DNA of 64,000 nt from Pyrocephalus nanus (Eukaryota > Chordata > Aves > Passeriformes > Tyrannidae), in the NCBI GenBank assembly GCA_038380795.1, contig CM076261.1, positions 11,972,556 through 12,036,555 of the forward strand, written 5' to 3'. The notes under the pieces are model-generated. The model was not told the origin of the DNA and made no database searches. It worked only from the letters and a program-made list of their open reading frames with translations. The translations under genes and the position numbers were made by a program. Shown here one piece after another: positions 1 to 10,923 of the stretch (within the stretch, counting starts at the first letter, position 1; every line of letters starts with the position of its first letter).

Positions 1-215
1 TAAAGATATATTTTTACTTTCCCCCTCCCAAAAATTATTATCAGTAGTGCCTGCAGAAGGAAAGAATTACCCTGGCTGGAATCCCTTTAACTGCAATTCT
101 GAATTATGCTCAGGGAACTAACTTGAACAATTTTATTCATACTTTCAGGATAGTTTTAATTCTCTTTAAAAGTTCATCTGGAAAAAAATAATTAAGACAA
201 AAATAATACCCAGAG

Positions 216-219
<4 letters not shown>

Positions 220-246
<27 letters not shown>
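220..246 (+). repeat. Poly(A) tract, 27 bases
   Basis: An uninterrupted A run preceded by GGTTT. There is no recognisable retroelement body next to it. Confidence 0.95.
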
Positions 247-248
<2 letters not shown>

Positions 249-1557
249 TATAAAAGCAGGCTACTAATGGAACGCTTATTGAAACCTTAAGGAAGAGGAG
301 GCACTTGATCACTCTGTAATCATTGCCTTGAATTAAATGTCTCAAATACAATAACTAAAATATAACAACACCATTCAAAACAATAGAATGAAAACAACCC
401 ACTATTTTTTGGCTTATTCTTGGTTTCTCCAGATCTCCTTTTACAAGTATCATTAAAAATTCATATTTTTTATTGCTTGGAGGTAACCTCTTCCCATGAG
501 CTCAATCACAAGAACAACAGAAGTGTCAATTGCTAAGCTACTTCTTGGATTAAGAAACTCCTATGGGTTCAACATTTGTATAGACAGAGTAATAAGATCT
601 CTGAAGCTCTGAATAACTAGCCTTTGTGCAAAGAAAACAAGACCACTTTCCTTCATATCAGGGTAACTTTGAAGGAAGTTTCTTGTAAGTTTTCACTAAC
701 ATTAAAAAGAAGGAGGAATAAGGGAGATGAAAGGGAAAAAAAAAGACATTCTATATGGAGAGGGGTTGGAAATAAGCTTTTAAGCAACATACAGGTGAAA
801 TAAAACAGTGAAATAATATTAAAAACCAGTTAAAAAATAAAAAGCTCTTAATTTATTTTTTTACAGCCTATCAACTTAAGATAACCCTGTATTCAGGGGA
901 TATAAAACCTACACGTGTAAGCAAGTTTTCAAATCCTTATTCTCAGTTCACCTTCTTGCAGTAAGTTTAGTACTAGAGTTTGGGGCTTTTTTATTTTTGA
1001 CAAGCACAGTAGCAATACCTGGGTGGATTAATAAGGAAATAGGAACAATGTTGAAAGCTGTTTCATTAGCAGGTTACTTTGTTGTAAATTAAAAGTCCTG
1101 CAGGCGAGCACGTATGGCACATCAGGTATGGGACAGAGGGAATCTTCTTAAAGGCCCAAAGTGTTTCTGGCAAGAATTGAGGCAAAATCCAGAAAATTAA
1201 ATGCAGGAAGTTTCAATGTATTCAAAATATCATTCAATTTCCAGAGTCTTTATTATATATATACAGCATGGAAAACAAATAACAGGGACTCGATTTATGT
1301 TCTAGCTAACAAAATGAAAATAAAACAGGAAAAAAAAACAAACAAAAGAAAATATTGCTTCCATTGTACTAGTAGGATTCTGATTTTGTTGTACAATTGG
1401 TTTTATTTAAAACAAATTTGCTGAATCCTGCTACTTTCAGAGAGAGAAAACAATTTGTTTCCTACTGAGTATCTTTCAGCAGGCTAAGCCTTTACTTTCC
1501 AGGAGGATAAAAACCAACCAAAAAGAAAGTTCTAGCTTAATAGTGTTACAGGTCAGC

Positions 1558-1633
1558 AGGAAAAACAAAACAACACAACCAAGTATTAAAACAAACAAAC
1601 AAAACAACCAGGAAAACCAACAAAAAAAAAATC
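1558..1633 (+). repeat. A/C-rich low-complexity tract
   Basis: Repeated AAAC and CAAAA units, including ACAAACAAACAAAAC, with short interruptions. No gene signature. Confidence 0.7.
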
Positions 1634-4600
1634 CCAAGCAATGAGAAATACAAATTGTCAGAGCTCTTGTCAGCTTTATTTTAGGCAAGGTGAAGGATTA
1701 TATTCCCTAAGTATTAAGGAAAGTTAAAGGAATTCATGGACTTGTAGCTCTTTCTGATTATATAGATCCCATTGTAATATAAGTCTCTATGTTGTGTCTT
1801 CATAATAAACTCCTGAGATTATCGTGCCTGAGAAAACGCTGCCTGTAATAGCTGAAACCAGGAAGAAATCTGCAGGTATCACTAAATGCCTGCAAAGTCC
1901 ATTTCCCAGGTGAGAAGAAGGTCACCTAGTTCTTTCTGAAAAGATTTTTTTACCCATTGTTAACAAGGTTACCCAAGAAATTGCCTCCAAGAGCTGGCAA
2001 CAGAGCTGAGAACCCTGCAGAAGCCAGAGGCTGCTCTGCAGCTCCTGCATTATTATTTGAAGGATCTTTCACTGAACTTATGTTATGCTGAACTAAAATA
2101 CAATGTGACAAATGGTAAAAGAAATTCATACTGTAATTACACCTGTTAAGCAATTTTTATAATTCCTTATAGCTCTATGGTTGTTTATCTAGTCCTCTGC
2201 CAGTTTAGAAGTATTAATAGTTTATATGAAGTGTAAATGAAAGTTGAATCAATTACTGACAAAAGTTGTGAAAAAATTACACAGGAGTATGTGTAGTCAG
2301 ATATGCTAACAGACATGTGCATTAATTATCTTCATATGTTTGGTATTTTTCACATTATTTAAATTAGAAAGAAATGTGTGGCATCTCTGGACCAGAAGGT
2401 TATCTCTAAACAAGGGGGAGCCCATGGGCCTGAATAGTAAGCTAAGGGGCTATGCCTTATTTTGCACAGTTTTTAATGCCACATATTGCTTACACAACTT
2501 CAAGAAATACACTTAGAAGACTCCCACATTTGAATTTCATGGGCTGATTACTTTGCTGTGATAGCTTCACTTGAGCTTATAAAAAAATAAGGGTTCTAAG
2601 GAGGATATAGGCAGTAACTCAACAGAACGTTCAAGTCATCAGCCTGGATTTAATATTAGGGTAGAAATCCATCAACTGAACTGTGAGGACAAAACATTTC
2701 ATATCTCTAAGGTATGCAGCAGTCAAGTGCAACCCCTGGCAAGGATACTGCAATAAGAATTGTCCAGGGGTTATTCAGAGTAACAGCAACAGGGCAATAT
2801 ATCACCTTTTCTGACTCACCCTCTCAGCACGCATGGGGACAAGATTTCAACTTGGATTTTTAATTATGTTTGTTTTTGTATTGTCAGGTAGGAGTGGAAA
2901 TAAGGAATGTCTTTGCAGTCTGCCACTGAAAGAGAAACAAAGTAATTTTCTTTCATGAATGCTAATTGTGGTCAAAGTTTTGCTGTCTTCACAAATGAAC
3001 TGTGCACATTTTCCTCTACTTTCAGCTGGCACTCTGCACCTTGAAGAATTTTGTCTTCCACTGAAACAATTGGCAAATATTTTCCTTTACACTAAGTACA
3101 TGAAAGCAGTAAAGGCACAAAGTGATATGCGGGTTTCATTTTGGAGAAAGTTTCCGTTGTGGAATTCTTGAAAGAAAAAGGCTCCAGTTCTTTCCTAACA
3201 CTTTAATATTCCCATTAGATAGAGGCACAGATGCTGTTTCTAGAAAATACGTTGACTCATAGGCAAGAAATCAGTAGATTGGCAGGGATGACTTTTCTGT
3301 TGGATGGGTTCAAGAAGCAAAGCATTTAAAGTGGATTCTACTCATGTTTTTTGGAACAGCTGCTTCTAGAAAATAACACAAACGTTTACAAAAGTATGTC
3401 AGCTTACTTCTGAGTGCCATAAAAAATTTCTTTGAGGCAAAGCACAGCAGTTCACTTCTCAGAGGGCTTTTTACACTACCAGAACCCAAAATCCCAGCTT
3501 CACAAAATTGTTTTCTAATATAAAAATAGGAAAAAGATGGGACAAACGCTTCAAATTTCAAAAACATAATTAAGTTAGAAAGGCTCAATATACAACATCT
3601 TTTCATACAGATGATTTTTTATTTTTTTTTGCTAAGGTATAAAGTGATATGTACTGTATCCAAAGCATGATCTTTTCTTTCAAGAAAAGCGCTGTTACTC
3701 TAAACAGTGTGCTGAATTTCTTTACGTTTATCAGAGATTAAATGAATAAAAACTACTTCAGCTTCACCTTAATTCAAGTGTTAACTGGCTAAGTAAGTAA
3801 TGCATTGCAATAGAAATTTATTTTAATGCATTTGGGAGAAGATTATGTTCATAATCATCTCACTAACATTTCCTTCACTCTCTTGAGATAGACACCAACA
3901 CACCCACTAATCTCCATGCTTGTCTCCATTTTATGTCTCTTCCTACATTAAAAGTCCTCTCTGATTTTGGAAAAGAGCATAAACAACCAAATAAATGGAA
4001 ATGGAAAACAAATATTAAAAAAATACCCCTGGATGGGAACATAAATCATAATCACACAAACTAGTGAGCAAATAGCAGGAAAAAGTAGAGAACCACTGAA
4101 CAGAAAGAAGTCTTAGAAGGTGAGCTAAGAGCAGAGGAATACTGCCTTTGCTTGTAGGACTTAAGTCGTCCCAAATGGATGTCCATGGAGGTCTTCCCCA
4201 GGCTTCTTTCTTCCTGATCTAAAGGATGGTTAGAGGGGGTAGTGCCAAAAAGAGGATGACAAGGATGTGTTCCACCTTTTTATTGGTTCAGATAGTGTAT
4301 AAAGGAAATATGTGATGCAGTCTGCCCTCTGAATGTGGGTAGAACATTTTGTCTGTCCCAAAACATTACTTCTTTACAAAAAAAGAGATGGAGAAAAATG
4401 TTATATTCCAATTCAACCTTAAAAATTATTTCAAGTTGCTATTAGACTTTAAAAGCTCTTACTTGTTCTCCTCTTTTACAGACTCTTTTCACCCCTAGTA
4501 GAAAACTAAACATAAACTCACCAGCAAAACTCAAATGCCGTTTCATGTATTAGAGAAGACTGAAACTGACTGAATTTTTTAAAAAATTCTTGATTTAAAA

Positions 4601-4722
4601 TTATAAAACAAACTTTAAAAAGAATGCCGTATTCCTCCGGCTCAGAGCAGTTTGAGTCTCAGTCACCATTTTCCTTTGATAGTCTTTGTAAGTTGCAGGC
4701 ATAGCCTCAAGCAAAGACAACT

Positions 4723-4740
4723 AAAAAAAAAAAAAAAAAA
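4723..4740 (+). repeat. Poly(A) tract, 18 bases
   Basis: An uninterrupted A run with no flanking retroelement that I recognise. Confidence 0.9.
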
Positions 4741-5608
4741 GTGTTTTAAGGAGGTATTTTTCATGCCAAGAGGCCAGGGATAATCCTAAATTCATGTGCC
4801 TGCCATATGAGAAATATAATAACACAAATGTAAAAATGTAAAATACATTTTAATAAACTATATATTACTCTAGTTTCATAAGTTAAATGGTATCATTATT
4901 ATATTCTATAATGAATAATTAAATAAATGGTATTTATTTTTCTAACACGTATAATGCAAATTTTTAACAACGCTGTACCATCCTGTTATTTCTTAAAGCA
5001 CTTCTGGGTTTTTCTCCCCCCTAATAATAAAAACTTCTGGGAATTTATGCTCAAAATCTGATCCACTCCAGCCTTGTTTAATTCGCAAGTTCTTATCAGT
5101 TAGGGTTAGTTGCCTCTCCGAGACAAAGATGAGCAAATATTTCAAAATAAACAACAAACTCATCTTAATACACTGTTATGATCGAACCCCATAATATGGA
5201 AATGCTAAAGATTTTAAGTCCCAAGGGCAACTTTGACTTGAATGTGTTAATATATATAGAATTATATTTTCTACTTAAAACCGTAAGACAGAAAAGCTTT
5301 GTGATCTTTTCTTGTGGGCAAGAAGCCCTCCTGAAATGATAAAGACGGATATTTCAGATTGTGAACAAAAATCATAGAATGTAACATTTTAAAAACCTAA
5401 TTCACATTTCACTGATGCTTTGTAAGACTTATCCAGCCAGCTAAAAGAAATACTGATAGTACTGACAGCTCTTCAAAAATTCCCAAAGAAATCTGTTCAC
5501 AGATGGAATCTGTAGGTCTTACAAAACAGAAATCTGAAAGAGTGTCAGCAGGATAAGAATCCCTTGAGCCTTAGAAATGCTTAGGGTTTGGCTTGAATGT
5601 TAAGTCAG

Positions 5609-5699
5609 TTTCCTTCCTTCCTTCCTCCCTCCCTCCCTCTCTTCCTTCCTTCCTTCCTCCTTCCCTCCCTCACTTCCTTCCTTTCCTTCCTTCCTTCCT
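5609..5699. repeat. (TTCC)n / (CCCT)n polypyrimidine microsatellite
   Basis: A compound tetranucleotide run of TTCC and TCCC units with small interruptions, about 90 bases long. The opposite strand is wholly purine apart from a few bases. Confidence 0.93.
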
Positions 5700-6083
5700 A
5701 CTAAAAAACCTACAGCTGCAATCCCCTGCAAAATACTCAAAGACATGGGAAACTAGAGCTTGATAAAACTTATTTTAGGTTTAACAAAGAGGATAAAGAA
5801 ATGGTATCTAATGTGCAATGGTTACCAGATATAGTAAATTTGGATGTAATGGGGAGACACAGATCAATGAAGAAAGTGAAAAATGTACAAATATATATTA
5901 ATAAACATACAAAAACTATACAAAGTGGATCCCTGGGTGAGGAATAAGAAACCATCAACATGAATATCATATTCCTTCTGGCAAAGGACTTGGATCCTGT
6001 CAATTAGCTGCTAATATTCACCACTACCAGAGTGAAACCACACAGAAGAGCAGGTGAACATAACTGCAAGAAATGGGGTGAAT

Positions 6084-6155
6084 TCATATAACTTAATTAT
6101 ATAATACATATAAAATATATATTATATATATAAATATATATAATATATTAAAAAG
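6084..6155. repeat. AT-only palindromic tract
   Basis: A stretch of almost pure A and T with TATATA runs that can fold back on itself. No coding or RNA signature is seen. Confidence 0.8.
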
Positions 6156-6561
6156 TGTTTTTTAAACCACATTTTGTTCTTTCTTTTCCTATGAGAAACA
6201 CGTTTAAACTAATAATGTTTAGACTCGAAAAATATCAGTTATACTAGCAATAAATTCTCATGTTTATTTATACATAAGGTGTGCCTTCTCTGACCATAAA
6301 AAAGATTTGAAAGTTACGTGCAAAATTTGTTGTATAAAATTGAGGGTTACCTACTTATAGCATTTTTTAATGTCAGCTTGACAGAAAACAGAAAAAAGCA
6401 TTTAAAAAAAAAAAAAGGTAAAAGGACCACAAAGGAACCTAACTTTTGAAGTCTGATTCTCCGACACACTGAGATGTGGAGGGGATTAGGTAAGTGAGCA
6501 GCTTTTTGATCCTTAGTTGCCAGCAGGGGTTAAACCATGACAGTATGTAATAGCAGATGTT

Positions 6562-6622
6562 GTTTGGTTTGGGTTTGGGTTTGGGTTTGGGTTTGGGTTT
6601 GGGTTTGGTTTGGTTTGGTTTT
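6562..6622 (+). repeat. (TTTGGG)n array flanked by (TTTGG)n
   Basis: Six GGG runs are spaced by TTT at 6571, 6577, 6583, 6589, 6595 and 6601, with TTTGG units on either side. The unit differs from the vertebrate telomere unit TTAGGG. The G-tract spacing fits an intramolecular G-quadruplex on the plus strand. Confidence 0.95.
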
Positions 6623-6799
6623 TTGAACAAATACATTAACTTGTGTGCTGTCCTTTTCTCAAATCCAAAATAACTGCACTTCACAAATGTATCTGGAATC
6701 CTGACTTCAGCCTTTTTCACGCAGCAAAATCATCCTGAAAGCCAACCCAATGGGTAAGTAAGGACATAAACATCTTTATAGAGATTGGACAGATCAAAG

Positions 6800-7050
6800 A
6801 CTGTTGTAGTGCCTCACCATGCTCACAGTAACTGATTTCTTCCTGATATCTCATATAAACCTAGCCTCTTTCAGTTTAAAGCCATTCTGCCTTGTCATAT
6901 CACTACATGATCTTGTGCAGAGTCCTTCTCCAGCTTTCTTGTAGGCCCCCTTCAGATGCTGGAAGGCCGCTTTAATGTCTCCCAGAAGCCTTCGCTTCTC
7001 CAGACTGAACAACCCCCACTCTCCCTACTCCTCTGTCTATCTTGTGTTGG
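6800..7050 (-). mobile_element. CR1 LINE fragment, reverse orientation, lacking its 3' end
   Basis: The sequence shares the order of blocks seen in the copy at 13819: GTGCCTCACCATGCTCACAG, a TTTCTTCCTGATATCTCAT block, TTTCAGTTTAAAGCCATTCTG, CCTTCAGATGCTGGAAGG and CTCCAGACTGAACAACCCC. The terminal ATTCTATG repeat is missing at the low-coordinate end, so this is an internal remnant. A 24-base T tract follows within about 12 bases. Confidence 0.85.
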
Positions 7051-7061
7051 AGGCATTAGGC

Positions 7062-7085
7062 TTTTTTTTTTTTTTTTTTTTTTTT
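7062..7085 (+). repeat. Poly(T) tract, 24 bases
   Basis: A T run immediately beyond the CR1 remnant that ends near 7050. CR1 elements do not normally end in poly(A), so the tract is probably an independent insertion or expansion. Confidence 0.93.
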
Positions 7086-8528
7086 AACCATTAGGTGTGT
7101 TTATCTGGTCATATGCTATAGTGCTCCATATGTCAGCCATCATAAAGTTGGTTTGCTGACTTTTGTCCTTGTATTGCACCATGGGAGCTTGGCTGTGATA
7201 GAATTATACTGCTGTCCAAAAGGCAAGACACAAAATGGGAAAACTGTTTAGTAAAAGAGAAGTATTTGAAAACTGTACTTCCACCTCAATATTCATATTG
7301 CTATTCTCAGCCTCTGATAGCCTCTGATCATAAAGTTAGTATTTTATAATGAGCAGATTCCTTATTTTTTTTACTGACTTCTGAAACAGAACATGCAAGG
7401 ATCAATAGAAAGTTAAGCCTTATAGTTGTTTCCTGATAGGTTAGCATCATGGGGCCGAGAAGATGGCACATATCATTAGTGACACATTCAGTTACAGATT
7501 TTTATCACTGGCAGAATGATGTAACCCTCATTACAAAAGAACATTGTTTAATTGATCCATTTGCTCCCAGCAGTCCTGTGGCTTTTTTTCCCTAACGACA
7601 TAAAGGCCAAATTGCAGTTCAGCTTCAATCAAGTGAAAACATTATATTGCAGCAGGAATAAGAAATACTCTCTGCACAATTTAATTACCATGGTTTAAAT
7701 ATGAGAAAATCGTTAGACAATTAATGTTACAATGGCTTCCAAAGGGCATTTTAAATAATAGGTAAATTAGTGCAGAGAAACCATGAAAGGATTTTTTTTT
7801 TAATATAATGGCCCCCAACCTTTTCCTAGTTCAAAATTCATCTTTATATTTTCCAGAGTTAATATGAATATGCTGCATAGAATTGAAACAAAATGCCTAT
7901 AGCTTCTAAATGCTTTTAAGAGGCAATCATTTTAGAAAGGGGAGCTAATAACTCCTTCCCTCACCACAGGGAGGGAAGTTTTTCTCTCCTGTGGAACAAA
8001 AAAATTATATACTAAAGGCAATTGTAAAGAAACAAAAAGTATTCAAAGTGCACCCTCTGCAACTAAACAGAAGCCAAACTGAGAACAAGTTATTCCAGAG
8101 GTCTAATAGGGTACTGGCAAGAATGAAATGGTTTCTGCTGTGGCTTAATTCTCATCACTTATGTTTCAAGTAACAGAATCTGTAGGCTTAAAGACTGAAT
8201 CTCCTTAAGCACTTAATTTTTTTTTCATCAAGCTTTACTCTACTACCTCTCCCCAGAACAATAAAAGCCCTGGAGCATTTCCTTGCTAGAAAGTAATTAA
8301 TTTCCTCCTCTCCACAGATCATGCCAAAACTAGCACTGAATAGAATATACAAGAATTTATTGAAGAGCTTGGGTACAGTTCTCTGCCTCCCTATCCATTT
8401 TTAAAGAATCAAACTACTTGACATCTGCAGTGTCTATATCTTTAGTAACTGCTCTTATACTATTTGGGATACCAGGAGAGTGTTGCAATAAAAATTCAGT
8501 ATTTTTTGTCTCACTGAAGAATGTCTTT
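7086..8528. other. Intergenic, no gene recognised
   Basis: Unique-looking AT-rich sequence between the CR1/poly(T) block and the CCCTT array. No coding or RNA signature. Confidence 0.7.
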
Positions 8529-8757
8529 TCCCTTCCCTTCCCTTCCCTTCCCTTCCCTTCCCTTCCCTTCCCTTCCCTTCCCTTCCCTTCCCTTCCCTTC
8601 CCTTCCCTTCCCTTCCCTTCCCTTCCCTTCCCTTCCCTTCCCTTCCCTTCCCTTCCCTTCCCTTCCCTTCCCTTCCCTTCCCTTCCCTTCCCTTCCCTTC
8701 CCTTCCCTTCCCTTCCCTTCCCTTCCTTCCCTTCCCTTCCCTTCCCTTCCCTTCCCC
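8529..8757. repeat. (CCCTT)n / (GGGAA)n pentanucleotide array, about 45 copies
   Basis: A nearly perfect five-base tandem repeat of about 230 bases, with one shortened unit near 8724. The plus strand is all pyrimidine and the minus strand all purine. The long open frames across it are a consequence of the repeat and are not genes. Confidence 0.97.
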
Positions 8758-8762
8758 TCCCC

Positions 8763-8873
8763 ACCTTTTCCCTTTCTTTTCCTTTTCTTTTTTTCTTTTT
8801 TTTACTTTTCTTGCTGTTTCTTTTTATTTTTTCTTTCTCTCTCTCTCTCTTTTTTTTTTTTTTTTTTTTTTTT
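8763..8873. repeat. T-rich / (TC)n / poly(T) tract
   Basis: A degenerate T- and C-rich stretch continues the polypyrimidine run of the neighbouring pentanucleotide array. It includes a (TC)n segment near 8836-8850 and ends in an uninterrupted T tract of about 23 bases. Confidence 0.9.
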
Positions 8874-9067
8874 GACACTTGACTGAATCAAGAAATGAAA
8901 GTACAGAGTTGTGCTTAACAAGTGTGGTATTGAAGGGCACTAACTGGAAATTACAGAGATGACATTTCCCTGTTTCAGCAACCCGCCAAGCACATATACT
9001 CATTCACCAGTTTTAATTTCTGAAAGGAAACATCCAGAAACAAACATAATGGTTGCCTTACTTATGA

Positions 9068-9098
9068 GAAAACAAACAAACAAACAAATAAATAAATG
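9068..9098 (+). repeat. (AAAC)n(AAAT)n microsatellite
   Basis: Four AAAC units followed by AAAT units; a short compound tetranucleotide repeat. Confidence 0.9.
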
Positions 9099-9962
9099 TA
9101 ATACCCACATACTGCTTGCATAGTTTTTCATTTCTGTCCAAGTCTTTGAGAAGGGTGTTGTGCACATATGTACATTTCCAAATCTGATGTGGATCATCAT
9201 GCTATCCCTGCCTGCAAGGTTTTCCTGATTCAAAACAGTATAACTGAAATTAGTCAAGAAATGAACCTGTGTCTTGTATAGTAGACACAGAGACTGGCAA
9301 GTATTTACAGACTGAAATTATACTTGGACTTAATCATAAGCATTTTTTCAGGGTTTTTTAGTTCAAAATATGTTAGTTCAGAATTATGCCATTTACTGCC
9401 CGTTATACTTAGAGTTTTAGGGTATCAGGGTGTAAATCATCTTTTCCCTTATTCTGTAAAAGCTTTGCCAAGGAAAAACTATCTAGGACTTACACAGAAA
9501 ACTAATTAATATTTCAACATTGGATTCTTCAAAGGAAAGAACTGCATAAAAAGTACATTATTCATTTCTGATTTTGCCAGACATGGTGTCACTTGAGGTT
9601 GTCAAAGTAGGAAACAGAGAGAGATAAGGAGAATAGTTAAAGACACAATAGCATCTCATTAATAGCTATGTCTGGCATATTTTGTCCCCCTTAAAGAATA
9701 TTGATTTATTTTTCTTTTCCTATTTCCTGTTAAAATCTGGTTCCACTCAATACATTGGTATCAAACCATTCTCTAAATGTGTGCCTGCCTCTGTGTATGA
9801 TTATATGCTTTTCCACCAGTAATATTATTTTCTGCATGTGTATGTCTGATTTTATTCTTTAGATGTTGTTAGTCTCAGTTCTTTCTCTTCTGTAAACCAC
9901 ATCTTGCACATTTATGTTAGAGAAGACAGTATCAAAAAAGTCTTTTTTCCGAAGCACAAGTA

Positions 9963-9987
9963 TTTTTATTTATTTATTTATTTATAT
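9963..9987 (+). repeat. (TTTA)n microsatellite
   Basis: About five TTTA units in a row. Confidence 0.9.
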
Positions 9988-10893
9988 AGATGATTCTGGT
10001 CCCTTTGTGTGTTCAATAGCAAGCAATAAATAGCTTGAGTCAAATTATGTTTGGCTTTAAAAAAGTATTATTTTAAAAATATGCAAAAAGGTACCAGATT
10101 AATCTGAGCATAATTAATCATCTGCAGTATATTTAAACAGATCTGTTTTATTAGGTCTTCTGGCCCTCTTTTGGAAGCAGAACTTCTTTCACTAACTGTC
10201 TAGTTTAACAAATGTGATAGAACTGATTACTCAATATTTCTAAAAAACATCCTTAGACATAGCTACTTACATACTCCTAATTAACCCTCACATTCACAGA
10301 AGATTCTGGGGATATTTTCAATTCCTTACTTACTAAATTTCCACTTATAAAAGTTCAATCTACATCTACATAAAATTGTGGGATTAATCATCAAGTTAAG
10401 GGCACATATTCAACGGCATACATGGCAACAATAACTAAGGGAAAAGGCCTCATTTGTGCAGAATACTCATGCTATTAAAGTGATAAAGAAATATTAATTT
10501 AATTTTAATATAAGAAATATTAAATATTAAATAAAAAAATTTTCTTTCAAAGAAAATTATCATTTCTCACAAAGAAGAATATGCAATTCACTGAAACTGA
10601 AGATATCTTAGAGGTATAGAAGAGGAACATACTGTGATAAAATCCAGTATGGAAAGTGGAATTCCAATGATCAGAGTAGGTACTCTTAGGTACAAGCTGA
10701 TTATTATCTCAGTGACTTTAAACAAAAGAGAAAGTGGGAATCCTTGAGTTAGAGTCATAAATGTAAACTCCTTGGGTAATGAGCCTTTCCTAGTAGCACA
10801 GATATTACATATGGAAGTAACAGATTATATGCAGAAAAGTCTTTAGGGTTAAAAACAATCTTATGTGGCATATTGACTAAGATAACATTCAAA

Positions 10894-10923
10894 TAAGTAA
10901 GTAAGTAAGTAAATAAATAAATA
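10894..10923 (+). repeat. (AAGT)n(AAAT)n microsatellite
   Basis: Four AAGT units followed by three AAAT units; the second block looks like a point-mutated continuation of the first. Confidence 0.9.

Larger units (their letters stand above)
1..5608. other. Intergenic, no gene recognised
   Basis: AT-rich sequence with stop codons in all frames every few dozen codons. Apart from the A-rich tracts listed separately I see no repeat family, RNA gene or coding exon. Confidence 0.7.

Noticed and set aside
5371..5395. AATCATAGAATG as a CR1 end
   Set aside because: Only about 12 bases match and the flanks do not continue into CR1 sequence.
6562..6622. Interstitial telomere sequence
   Set aside because: The unit is TTTGGG or TTTGG throughout, with no TTAGGG unit, so a telomeric origin is not shown.
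8414..8886. Three frames of 121-154 codons over the CCCTT array
   Set aside because: They translate the pentanucleotide repeat (GKGRE or PFPSL units) and have no independent coding evidence.
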